Assembly (NCBI GenBank): GCA_044228435.1
Contig: JBGAUW010000010.1
Coordinates: 1-64,000, forward strand
DNA from: Bog-950 sp044228435
GTDB lineage: Bacteria; Bacteroidota; Bacteroidia; Chitinophagales; LD1
Direction of reading: 5' to 3'
Length of the DNA stretch: 64,000 bases
Below, one piece after another: positions 43,540-51,758 of the stretch. The notes beneath the pieces are model-generated. The model did not search any database and was not told the DNA's origin. It saw only the letters and a list, made by a program, of their open reading frames with translations. Position numbers and translations under genes: made by a program. Within the stretch, counting starts at the first letter, position 1. Each line of letters opens with the position of its first letter.

Positions 43540-44886
43540 ATGAGAAAGATAATAATACTTATAGCAATAGCTGTTGCCGCGTTTAAAGCGCATGCTCAAT
43601 GTAATGAAGGAAGGGCGGCGTGTAACACTACTTTTCAGGATTTACGGTATGCAGTCGCAAAAGTGAGTGTACCGGGCACTGCAGGCAACTTTACCGGCTT
43701 TTTGATAAACCACACAAGTAACGATGGAAGGTTATTATTTTTAACCTCCCACCAGCCAATTGCCGGCAGTTGCGGTTTCAATCCGTCTAATCTTGCTACT
43801 GCACTAAATAACGCTACGTTTACATGGAACTTGGATTTTCCATCCTGCACGGGTAGTACTGCATCTACAACCGTAACTTCAACCGGCGCAACGCTGCTAG
43901 GTTCTTCCGGCTTTATTGCCCTGCTTGAACTTAATAACGCACCCGCACTACCGGAGTTGACCTACCTTGGCTGGGATATAACCACGGAGCCAAGCAGCGT
44001 GGCTTGTATTTTCCCCTCGCCGCTTACTGATGTAAATAAAGGCATTGTAACGGCAAGTGCACAATCTTTTGTAAGTACCAACATTGAATGTAACCGTAAT
44101 TTTAATGAGGCAAGCGGTTTTACAACTATGATTAAAATAAGCGCCTGGGATGCGGCTGAACTATGGGCTATAGACGAAGGCTCGCCATTAATAATGGATA
44201 ATAAAAAAGTGGAGGGTGTTTACATTACCGGCACTGAAACCGATTGTAGTACAGGCCCCTCGTATTTTTTTGATTTAGCAAGAGCAAGCTCCGCCTTTTT
44301 AAATCTTTTGCGCTCATCTAGTAGCCAGACTAATTCGGCAACGATTCGTAGGGCCTTTTGCAAAGCAAGTGAAAATTTAAACGGACCGTTGAATTCTAGT
44401 AGACCACCCTATGAAGTTTCTGGAGCTATCGTATCCACCCAAAATATAGCGAACGGTCTACAGATTAAATACCAAGCAGGCACATACGTGGAGTTGAATA
44501 ACGGTTTTAGTTCAGGGACCGACTTCGTTGCAGAAATTAATCCATGCGATAATACCGTTACAATAATTGCAGCAAAAACAGACGGTACTACGGAAGAAGA
44601 ATCAAGGCTAAGCGGTATTAGTGCAGGGCTAACTGGCAGCATTAAAATTTATCCTACTGCCCTTTCTTCGGGCAATGCCCTTAATGTTGAATCTATACAG
44701 CCTTTACAAAATGTGGCCGTTGCTATTTATGATTTACAGGGCAAAATTGTCTTGGGAAGTACTATAGTAGAATTAAATTCAGGTGAACCGCATTCAATTC
44801 TTCTTAGTAATTTACCTTCGGGCTTTTATTTAGTAAAAGTATGGAGTTCCACAATTTCATTTACACAGAAAATTATAATAAAATGA
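43540..44886 (+). CDS. trypsin-fold-like T9SS protein, catalytic residues partly lost
   Basis: A 448-residue protein with signal peptide (1-19). Residues about 35-260 follow the lysyl-endopeptidase-like layout of Bacteroidota proteins: GFLINHTSNDGRLLFLTSHQPI (His-block position), SGFIALLELNNAP (the usual Asp of DFALLEL is Ile here), DEGSPLIMDNKKVEGVYITG (GxSGSPL-like block without the first Gly-Ser). The middle contains the 'LQIKYQAGTYVELNNGFSSG' beta-stack motif, and the end is a type A T9SS domain (IKIYPTALSSGNAL ... SGFYLVKVW). It is probably a non-catalytic surface homologue. It overlaps the next lipoprotein gene by ATGA. Confidence 0.8.
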   Translation: MRKIIILIAIAVAAFKAHAQCNEGRAACNTTFQDLRYAVAKVSVPGTAGNFTGFLINHTSNDGRLLFLTSHQPIAGSCGFNPSNLATALNNATFTWNLDFPSCTGSTASTTVTSTGATLLGSSGFIALLELNNAPALPELTYLGWDITTEPSSVACIFPSPLTDVNKGIVTASAQSFVSTNIECNRNFNEASGFTTMIKISAWDAAELWAIDEGSPLIMDNKKVEGVYITGTETDCSTGPSYFFDLARASSAFLNLLRSSSSQTNSATIRRAFCKASENLNGPLNSSRPPYEVSGAIVSTQNIANGLQIKYQAGTYVELNNGFSSGTDFVAEINPCDNTVTIIAAKTDGTTEEESRLSGISAGLTGSIKIYPTALSSGNALNVESIQPLQNVAVAIYDLQGKIVLGSTIVELNSGEPHSILLSNLPSGFYLVKVWSSTISFTQKIIIK

Positions 44887-45368
44887 AACCTTTAACAATC
44901 TTTTTTATAAGCGGGCTAATATTTATAATCTCAGGTTGCTGCAAACATAAGCCGGATATTGTTTGTAATCCTGCATCGCTTGAAACCCAGCCTTTCATCC
45001 AAAGATTTGCAGTTTTTTCTTGCGGAAGTAATGATTACGATTACACTTATATTGCAAGAAGAAAAGAACAAATAGATTCTTTAACGGCGTGTACATTTTC
45101 TCCACCCGTTGCATTTCCAATAGATGAAACCGGTATGGTTTATATAATGTTCGGAAAGATGTCATACTATTACAATGACACCTTCGCCTCTACACATATC
45201 CTTAAGGATACCTGTTCAAAAAAATTAGTTTACGAGGTTAATATGGTACAAAGAGATACGACCTTGTGGTCGAATGGTGGAGGTGTCTTGAGTATGTTTT
45301 GCTCTGTAGAAAACGTACCGGCCGATTACCAAGTAGAGGTGAAGTATAAATACATACCTATACAGTAA
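44883..45368 (+). CDS. lipoprotein, first of a tandem paralogous pair
   Basis: A 161-residue protein with lipobox ISGCC after FFISGLIFI. Body with TQPFIQRFAVFSCG, KEQIDSL, MSYYYNDTF, VQRDTT, and the end VPADYQVEVKYKYIPIQ. The ATG at 44883 overlaps the preceding T9SS gene stop (ATGA), so it is translationally coupled. No known family. It shares all these motifs with the next gene. Confidence 0.78.
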   Translation: MKPLTIFFISGLIFIISGCCKHKPDIVCNPASLETQPFIQRFAVFSCGSNDYDYTYIARRKEQIDSLTACTFSPPVAFPIDETGMVYIMFGKMSYYYNDTFASTHILKDTCSKKLVYEVNMVQRDTTLWSNGGGVLSMFCSVENVPADYQVEVKYKYIPIQ

Positions 45369-45373
45369 AGCAC

Positions 45374-45856
45374 GTGGGCAAAACAGATTGTTTGTTTGTT
45401 TTATTGATAGTTACGTTTGCAGGCTGCTGTAAAGATAAAAATGAGGGAAGGCATAGATGCAATAACCTTGCATTTACCGTTACCCCATTTATAGAGTATA
45501 AAAACAATTTTTCTTGTAATGACACTTCTAAATTTATAGGTATTTTCAGAAGTAAAAACCAGATAGATTCTTTATATCCTGATTGTGCATTTACATCATC
45601 TGTTATATTTCCTGTTGATCAACAGGAAATGCTTTATTTAATTTACGGCAGAACAAGTTATTATTACAGTGATACATTTATTACCGCATTATTAAAGGAT
45701 ACCTGTAATAAAAAACTGACCTATACAATTGATATAGTGCAAAGAGATACAAACCACTTAGAGTTTCCGGGAACGGGCTTTGTTTTTTGTGAAGTAGAAA
45801 ACATACCAGCCGATTACCAGGTAGAGGTGAAGTATAAATATGTACCAATACAGTAA
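45374..45856 (+). CDS. lipoprotein, second of the tandem pair
   Basis: A 160-residue paralogue with a GTG start 5 bp after the first. Lipobox FAGCC; then KNQIDSL, TSYYYSDTF, LLKDTCNKKLTYTIDIVQRDT and the nearly identical C-terminus IPADYQVEVKYKYVPIQ. Last gene of the coupled surface set; repeat B copy 2 follows. Confidence 0.75.
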   Translation: MGKTDCLFVLLIVTFAGCCKDKNEGRHRCNNLAFTVTPFIEYKNNFSCNDTSKFIGIFRSKNQIDSLYPDCAFTSSVIFPVDQQEMLYLIYGRTSYYYSDTFITALLKDTCNKKLTYTIDIVQRDTNHLEFPGTGFVFCEVENIPADYQVEVKYKYVPIQ

Positions 45857-45901
45857 AATTACAGCCCTGCCAAATTTGGTGGGGGTTTTTGTTGGTAGTG
45901 C

Positions 45902-45957
45902 CCCGTTCTTCCAAGAATTCCGCAGGATTTCTTGGAAGCTTAAATGAGCGTGAAGTC
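45902..45957. repeat. palindromic repeat family B, copy 2 (- orientation)
   Basis: CCCGTTCTTC leads into CTTCCAAGAA (45908-45917) / TTCTTGGAAG (45929-45938), followed by CTTAAATGAGCGTGAAG. The two innermost stem pairs differ from copy 1, with both sides changed together. Confidence 0.88.
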
Positions 45958-46131
45958 ACAATGGCATTACAAATGCCACACCAGCTACATCCTCGTCGGC
46001 CAGGCTCAAGGCTTGGCTACAGACGAGGACGAGTTGGGTAATTTTTAGGGATAATAGGGCTTTGTCGAATGGCAAAGTAGTTCCTTTCAGTATATTTGAA
46101 ATAACCTATGACGCTGGCAGCGCATAGCTTC

Positions 46132-46181
46132 CGTTTCATTAGAACTTCGAAGTCATTCTGTGAAAGACTTGGAAGAACGGG
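46132..46181. repeat. palindromic repeat family B, copy 3 (+ orientation)
   Basis: GTTTCATTAGAA, then CTTCGAAGTC (46145-46154) / GACTTGGAAG (46166-46175), then AACGGG. One stem position is mismatched compared with copy 1. Upstream of the orphan gene at 46286. Confidence 0.85.
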
Positions 46182-46285
46182 CACCTTAGCAAAGCTTCTT
46201 GTGCTGGGCACTTCTCCCATACTTTACCTACAAATCAATGCCTTCTACCTGCATCTACTACCCCCTTAATTCCTATATTTAACTT

Positions 46286-46912
46286 ATGCATTCATCAGTG
46301 CGCGATTTACATAGACTTCAACGAGATGGGTTCGAAAACATCGCGCTCAGTTACTTTCATATTTTATTAGGAACTGTTTCAAATAGTAGGGGCGTTGTAG
46401 GTAACATGATAAGTACAGAATCTACAGCAAATGTAGGTAAATCTGCGCTTCTATATAAAATCTGCAACACCTACCTTCAACAAACAGGCAATACAGAAGA
46501 GGCTATTCCACATTACCACCCAAGAGGAGCCAATATCATTTTCTCAGAAAAAATAGCCCAACAGATAAACAGCTTATTAAATAGTGAACTATACAAACAA
46601 GCTATACATGCGCCTCAACATGATTTATTTACCGGCGATGAAGCTTTCTCTTATCTGGTAGGTGTTTTTATTGAGCATTTTAATGGAACGCACTTGTGGT
46701 TTCATAACAACAGCGCTAAATTCTATCAGGTCCATAATATGCTTATAGCTTGCTCATCCCGTACCGATGTTTTGACTACCGAAACACGATTTGGCAGGCC
46801 AATTGCATATAGCATATCGTTTAATACCGCACACGCACTTTTACCTGCTATTCAAAAAGCTATAGCCCAATTAGAAGATTCATTGCCGCCTTTAGGCAAG
46901 GTACTGTCATAA
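46286..46912 (+). CDS. orphan protein of unknown function
   Basis: A 208-residue soluble protein; no signal peptide, membrane segment or recognised motif. It is rich in Asn/Ser/His, with segments NVGKSALLYKICNTYL (resembles a P-loop only superficially: the surrounding strand and full GxxxxGK spacing are missing) and HNNSAKFYQVHNMLIA. Bracketed by inverted copies 3 and 4 of repeat B, it looks like a separately acquired unit. Start is the first ATG. Confidence 0.65.
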   Translation: MHSSVRDLHRLQRDGFENIALSYFHILLGTVSNSRGVVGNMISTESTANVGKSALLYKICNTYLQQTGNTEEAIPHYHPRGANIIFSEKIAQQINSLLNSELYKQAIHAPQHDLFTGDEAFSYLVGVFIEHFNGTHLWFHNNSAKFYQVHNMLIACSSRTDVLTTETRFGRPIAYSISFNTAHALLPAIQKAIAQLEDSLPPLGKVLS

Positions 46913-46940
46913 ATTCCAAGCAAATTCAGAAATATTTTTC

Positions 46941-46994
46941 CCGTTCTTCTAAGTCTGCCGAAGGATGACTTAGAAGTTTAAATGAGAAATGAAG
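46941..46994. repeat. palindromic repeat family B, copy 4 (- orientation)
   Basis: CCGTTCTTC with CTTCTAAGTC (46946-46955) / GACTTAGAAG (46967-46976), then TTTAAATGAGAAATGAAG. The C-to-T change in one arm is matched by G-to-A in the other, relative to copy 1. Confidence 0.88.
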
Positions 46995-47033
46995 CCTCGC
47001 CTTTATTTTTGGGACAAAAGCAAATACCTAAAA

Positions 47034-48827
47034 CTACTGCTTCAACAATTTTACAACTGCATTGCGGCAGGTAACAAAGTAAACCCCGGCGGTTAATCCG
47101 GTTAAATTTAAGGGCACTACACCGGTGCTTACTTTTTGCTTTAGCAAAATGCGGCCGGTTAAGTCAATCAACTGCAACTCATCACCTATCCATGTTTCAC
47201 TTACTAATACCTGCGCGTAGTTAGTGGCCGGATTGGGCTGTATGCGCAAAGCAGTATTATCCGCATTAAAGTTACTTACAGCCAATACGGTAATACCATT
47301 AGATGTAGCGTAGCAGCCGTAGCTGTTGCTTACCTGCACAGTATACAACCCGCCCTGCGCGGCTATGTAAACTGAGTCGGTAGCGTTGGCAATAAGGTTG
47401 CCGCTTACATACCATTGGTAGCTAACTGCTCCGTATGCTTTTAGTGTATCGCCGCTTACCGAAATAGAGACCGGTGGAAGCGGGTTAACGGTTATGGCCA
47501 ACCGGTTCGATTCGGCCGTGCAGCCACCACCATCGGTAACGGTTACATAATAATTGCCGGCCTGCTTTACTGTAATGCAATTAGTAATGGCACCGGTGTT
47601 CCACAGATAGGTGGTATAGTTGCCGGTTACACATACCTGGGTAGAATCGTTGGCGCAAAATGCCGGTTTGGTGGTAGTTATTACAGCAGCACCGCTTCCG
47701 CCGTTTACCAGGGTAAAGCTGGTATCTATGCTGCATCCGTTCGCATCGGTTACCTGTAGCTGGTAAGTGCCTGCACCAATATTGGTTAGCGAGTTGCCGC
47801 TGCCTATTTGTGCGCCGCTTATGCTCCAGGCCAGGGTGTAAGCCGGCGTGCCACCGGCAATGCCCACGTTATTTATGCTACCATTTTGCTGCCCGCAGGC
47901 GGGTTGTATTACGCTTAAGGCAGCCGTTACAAAATACGGCCCCACCGGTTGGGTAAGGGTTACGGTTTTTACTATCGAGTCGGGCGCTGCGGGCAGCGAA
48001 TCGCGCAGCAGCACATTGTTAAGGGCAAACGAAGGGTCGGTGCCCACACCATCATCGTTGTTGGTCCAGTTAAAGCGTAAACGAAAATCGGTTAGTCCGT
48101 TGCAAGCCGCAGGCAGGTTGTAGCCACGGCTAAGCCAGCGGCCCTGGCCACCGCAACCGGTGTTGGTTGATTTGAGCGAGGCATCGAGGCTGGTAAAAGC
48201 AGTGCCGCCATTAATGCTGTAAAGTGAAGATGCATTATCGGTAAGGCCCTGCCCCCCGCCAATAAAATCGTAGGTAAGCACCAGGTTAGTAGCGCCGGTG
48301 GTGGCAATATTACCCGACTCGGCCGCTGCATTAGTAAGCGGACAAAAGAGCACGCCGCATAAGCCACCGGCATCGTAGGCCGCTCCGCCGTTAGGGTTAA
48401 ACACACTGGTAACATGCAAAGTGGCATCGCCATTATTGCCTGCACCGCAGCCGCCGGGGGCTACTCCGCCCTCGTTATCCGATATAGTCCAAAAATTAGG
48501 GTCGGCGCCGTCAACACCGGTGCTTGTATTTAAAGTCCAGGCCGGGGTGGCATCAAAAGTTTCGAGGTACAGGGTATCCCATAAGGTGCCGCCACCTGAG
48601 TAAACTGTAACGGTGTAAGTACCCGCAGCCAGTCCGTTGGCCGTAGCGGTGGTATCGCCGGTGCTCCACTTATAGGTATAGCCGTTGCCGCCCGAAGCAC
48701 TAACGGTGGCTGAGCCGTTGTTGCCCGCACAGGTAGGGTTGGCAGAAGATACAACCGCCGAAAGCTGTGCCGTGGCAGGTAAAGCGGCGTAACCCACCAG
48801 TAATAAAAAGAGTAAATGCTTTACCAT
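47034..48827 (-). CDS. SprB-repeat T9SS surface protein
   Basis: A 597-residue protein with signal peptide. SprB-like repeats: NPTCAGNNGSATVSASGGNG ... YKWSTGDTTATANGLAAGTYTVTV (about 30-75) and a second QPACGQQNGSINNVGIAGGTP ... GAGTYQLQVTDANGCS (about 310-370). Between them is a beta-sandwich with TYDFIGGGQG. Further PKD-like modules (NYYVTVTDGGGC) precede the type A T9SS domain (LRIQPNPATNYAQVLV ... GVYFVTCRN). SprB-type repeats are adhesins used in gliding or attachment. Start at ATG 48827; an upstream TTG is possible. Confidence 0.87.
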   Translation of the reverse strand: MVKHLLFLLLVGYAALPATAQLSAVVSSANPTCAGNNGSATVSASGGNGYTYKWSTGDTTATANGLAAGTYTVTVYSGGGTLWDTLYLETFDATPAWTLNTSTGVDGADPNFWTISDNEGGVAPGGCGAGNNGDATLHVTSVFNPNGGAAYDAGGLCGVLFCPLTNAAAESGNIATTGATNLVLTYDFIGGGQGLTDNASSLYSINGGTAFTSLDASLKSTNTGCGGQGRWLSRGYNLPAACNGLTDFRLRFNWTNNDDGVGTDPSFALNNVLLRDSLPAAPDSIVKTVTLTQPVGPYFVTAALSVIQPACGQQNGSINNVGIAGGTPAYTLAWSISGAQIGSGNSLTNIGAGTYQLQVTDANGCSIDTSFTLVNGGSGAAVITTTKPAFCANDSTQVCVTGNYTTYLWNTGAITNCITVKQAGNYYVTVTDGGGCTAESNRLAITVNPLPPVSISVSGDTLKAYGAVSYQWYVSGNLIANATDSVYIAAQGGLYTVQVSNSYGCYATSNGITVLAVSNFNADNTALRIQPNPATNYAQVLVSETWIGDELQLIDLTGRILLKQKVSTGVVPLNLTGLTAGVYFVTCRNAVVKLLKQ

Positions 48828-49121
48828 TAACAAGGTTTTATTGTAGGCTAAATATATAAAAAATGCCGGTGGGGTTACCGTGCGGGCAAGCTGCTTAGCA
48901 ATAGCAGCGCGAACATATTAAAATTAAAACACATACTGTTAAAATAAAATCATGGTTAACACGCAAAAATTAAACTATTGATTATTAAATCATTAAAAGG
49001 TTAACACCCGAAAATGTGTTAACCATGTTCTTATTTTAACAACTGCACCGGCCTTATCCGTTAGTTAACTATGCAACCCCGTGTGGTAAAATTCTTTCTA
49101 CCTTAGCCCCTCAATTACCCT
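48828..49121. other. 294-bp divergent control region of the SprB-like and lysyl-oxidase genes
   Basis: AT-rich; contains the long imperfect inverted repeat described separately. No coding potential was seen. Confidence 0.5.
48938..49040. promoter_or_regulatory. 25-bp inverted repeat with three GGTTAACAC sites
   Basis: Left arm 48938-48962 and right arm 49016-49040 are complementary at 23 of 25 positions (GTTAAAATAA...CATGGTTAACAC). A third GGTTAACAC at 48999-49007 pairs with 49016-49024. The core arms 48954-48962 / 49016-49024 are 53 nt apart, nearly the same as the 52 nt at 40539-40608. Confidence 0.75.
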
Positions 49122-51539
49122 ATGCATAAACTTTTTACCTGCCTTGTAATTTTAGCCTTTGGCTTTTTGCCCCGCCTTACTAACGCCGCCTGCACCAACG
49201 GGCAGCTGCAGGTAGAAGTATTAATAACACCCGACGACTATGCCGTAGAAACCAGCTGGAGCCTGTACGACGAAACCACGCACACCCTGCTGGATAGCGC
49301 AGGCGCTACCAGCGATACTATTTGCGTAACACCGGGCCATTGCCTTAAGTTTACTATTTACGACCAATACGGCGATGGCATGTGTTGCAATTTTGGCAAC
49401 GGCTATTTTGTATTAAAACTGGATGGGGTGGTAATTGACAGCACTGGCAGCTTTGGCCGCCGGCTATCGCACTATTTAAACTGCCCCGCCGGGCACGATT
49501 GCAATACGGCTATTGCTGCTTTGATAGATACGATGGCTGCCCCCGGCCCCGAAACCTGGTATAGCTTTACACCAGATAGTACCGGCCTGTTTACCATAAG
49601 CACCTGCGCCCTTGGCAACACCTGCGATACCAAACTTTATATATACGACCATTGCAACAGCCTTACTATTGATGAAGGCAACATAGGCACCACGTTTTAT
49701 GATGATGATGGCTGCGGCACCGGTTTGCAAAGTAAAATTACCGCCGCGCTTACCGCGGGCATTACCTATTACATACGCATTGGCGATTACGATACCAGCT
49801 GCGCCCGCCAAACCATTAACTGGCAAATTGAATTTACCGGTGCCATACGCGGCTGCACCGACCCGGGCAGCTGTAACTATAACCCGCTGGCTACTGTAAG
49901 CGATAGTAGCTGTGTATATCCGCCTAACGCACTTTGCCCCGCACCCGATTTAGCGGTAGATGGCAATGCGCTGGAGGCCAGCATGTATGTAGCTGATTTA
50001 AGCGTAGGCCAAACTAACTGCTACATTAGCGAGGGCTGCCTGGCCGGCTACGGCAACAGGCGCTTAATACGCTTTAGTACCCACATACGCAATGTGGGCG
50101 ACCAGGATTATTACATAGGCACGCCCGATACCGTGGGTGGGCAATATGTATTTGATGCCTGCCACGGCCACTGGCACTATGTAGGCTACGCCGAGTACCT
50201 GATGTACGATGCGAACAACCAGCCTTTGCAGGTAGGGTTTAAAAACGGTTTTTGTGTGCTGGACCTGATGTGCGATGGCGGCGGCACCGCTAAATACGGT
50301 TGCGGCAACATGGGTATAACAGCAGGCTGCGGCGATATTTATGATGCCAGCCTTGATTGCCAATGGATAGACATAACCGATATAGATACCGGTAACTACA
50401 CCCTGGTGGTGCGTGTAAACTGGGACCGCAGCCCCGACCGCCTTGGCCACCAGGAAAAAACGTACGATAATAACTGGGCGCAGGTATGCCTTAACATTTA
50501 CTATGATAATGGCGGCTACAAAACCTTTAGCATATTGCCCGATTGTGTACCCTTTATTGATTGCGCCGGCGATACCTTTGGCAATGCCGCGCGCGATTGC
50601 AACGGCCTGTGCAACGGCAATGGAACCAGGGGCGATTTAAACGCCAGCTTTACAGCCGATAGCACCGATGTAGATTTATATTTAGCGCAGCTGGAGAACG
50701 AAACAGCCAAGTATACTATTTGCAACGATTTAAATGGCGATAGCACACTTACCGTTACCGATGCCGCCCGCCTTAACGGTTGCCTGCGCTTTAACCAGGG
50801 TACGCACCAGCACCCCGGCAACTACCAAAACACACACGACCACTGCGATTTTCCGCGAAACATTGTTAACCCTTTCGATAGTGTGCTGTTTAGCATAGCC
50901 GATACCAACTTAGAGCAGCACTATGTAGATTTAAGCGTATACAACCCTACCTGTTACCTGCTGGCATACGAGTTTTTGCTGCATGGCCTGCAGGTAGACT
51001 CAGTTAAAAACCTGGCGCTGGGTAATTATACCCCCCACATACGGTCGTCGGCTACAGGGCACGTAGTAGGCATGGCTGTAGATGAGAACGCCCTGTTTAA
51101 GCAGCAGGCGCCGCTTAATTTTATGCGGGTGTATTTTAACACCCTTACCGATACCTTTATTTGCATTGATAAAGTAATAGCCGTGGTAAACGGAAACTAC
51201 GAAGAGGTAAAAGGTAATGCCGGCCCATGCGTGCACATAGCGCAGCCGGTAAAAGACACTACTATAATTATACATGTAGAGGAGATTGCACCGGTAACGA
51301 TAAGTGTAATACCTAATCCATCTACGGGTGTGTTTGAGGTATATGCAGCCGGCAAAAGCTTACAGGGCGCGGCCATAAAAGTAACCGATGCACTGGGCCG
51401 TTTGGTGTACCAACTACACAACGAAGAACTAAGCAACCACAGCAGTATAGATTTAAGCAATCAGCCGGGTGGCGTTTACCTGCTACAGCTTACCTTAAAC
51501 GGGCAGAGCGTAACCAAGCGATTGGTATTAGCAAGGTAG
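49122..51539 (+). CDS. secreted lysyl oxidase-domain protein with T9SS sorting domain
   Basis: An 805-residue protein with signal peptide (1-22). Order: beta domain (CLKFTIYDQYGDGMCC), pre-peptidase-like domain (about 125-240), the Bacteroidota motif GCTDPGSCNYNPLA, then a lysyl oxidase domain (about 265-460) with copper site CHGHWHYVGY (His348/350/352). Lys374 (GFKNGFC) and Tyr407 (GDIYDASLDCQWIDIT) align with the two human LOX residues that form the lysine tyrosylquinone cofactor. A dockerin/EF-hand-like DLNGDSTLTVTDAARLNG near 540 and a T9SS domain (ISVIPNPSTGVFEV ... GVYLLQLTLN) follow. It would oxidise lysine amines to aldehydes outside the cell, cross-linking surface or matrix proteins. 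Confidence 0.92.
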   Translation: MHKLFTCLVILAFGFLPRLTNAACTNGQLQVEVLITPDDYAVETSWSLYDETTHTLLDSAGATSDTICVTPGHCLKFTIYDQYGDGMCCNFGNGYFVLKLDGVVIDSTGSFGRRLSHYLNCPAGHDCNTAIAALIDTMAAPGPETWYSFTPDSTGLFTISTCALGNTCDTKLYIYDHCNSLTIDEGNIGTTFYDDDGCGTGLQSKITAALTAGITYYIRIGDYDTSCARQTINWQIEFTGAIRGCTDPGSCNYNPLATVSDSSCVYPPNALCPAPDLAVDGNALEASMYVADLSVGQTNCYISEGCLAGYGNRRLIRFSTHIRNVGDQDYYIGTPDTVGGQYVFDACHGHWHYVGYAEYLMYDANNQPLQVGFKNGFCVLDLMCDGGGTAKYGCGNMGITAGCGDIYDASLDCQWIDITDIDTGNYTLVVRVNWDRSPDRLGHQEKTYDNNWAQVCLNIYYDNGGYKTFSILPDCVPFIDCAGDTFGNAARDCNGLCNGNGTRGDLNASFTADSTDVDLYLAQLENETAKYTICNDLNGDSTLTVTDAARLNGCLRFNQGTHQHPGNYQNTHDHCDFPRNIVNPFDSVLFSIADTNLEQHYVDLSVYNPTCYLLAYEFLLHGLQVDSVKNLALGNYTPHIRSSATGHVVGMAVDENALFKQQAPLNFMRVYFNTLTDTFICIDKVIAVVNGNYEEVKGNAGPCVHIAQPVKDTTIIIHVEEIAPVTISVIPNPSTGVFEVYAAGKSLQGAAIKVTDALGRLVYQLHNEELSNHSSIDLSNQPGGVYLLQLTLNGQSVTKRLVLAR

Positions 51540-51555
51540 AACCCCTAAATCCCCA

Positions 51556-51574
51556 TCCCGATGAAAAATCGGGA
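51556..51574. repeat. short hairpin shared with 10736-10754
   Basis: TCCCGAT-GAAAA-ATCGGGA, 16 bp after the lysyl oxidase stop; the second exact copy in the window. Confidence 0.7.
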
Positions 51575-51758
51575 TGAGACAAAAGAGGGCTTTAAGGGTT
51601 TGTGCTGGTAAGTTTAAATTTTAAACTGGTTCTCGGGGTTTCCCGCTTCTGTAACCTGCACAAGAAGCGCGCTTGATCTTGTGGGGGTCAGCAGATTTAG
51701 CTTCGAGAATGAGGAATTAAATAAAAATGTTGCATAACTCACCTCTTATAAAGTATTT

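Larger units (their letters stand above)
45857..46285. other. 429-bp repeat-rich gap
   Basis: Holds repeat B copies 2 and 3 and, between them, a strong hairpin TCCTCGTC (45990-45997) / GACGAGGA (46022-46029). No gene supported. Confidence 0.6.

Noticed and set aside
46424..46460. P-loop ATPase motif in the orphan gene (NVGKSALL)
   Set aside because: The full GxxxxGK(S/T) spacing and the preceding strand are missing, and no Walker B follows.
41696..46994. Repeat B copies as rho-independent terminators
   Set aside because: The stems are not followed by T-runs on either strand, and two copies lie upstream of genes or far from stops.
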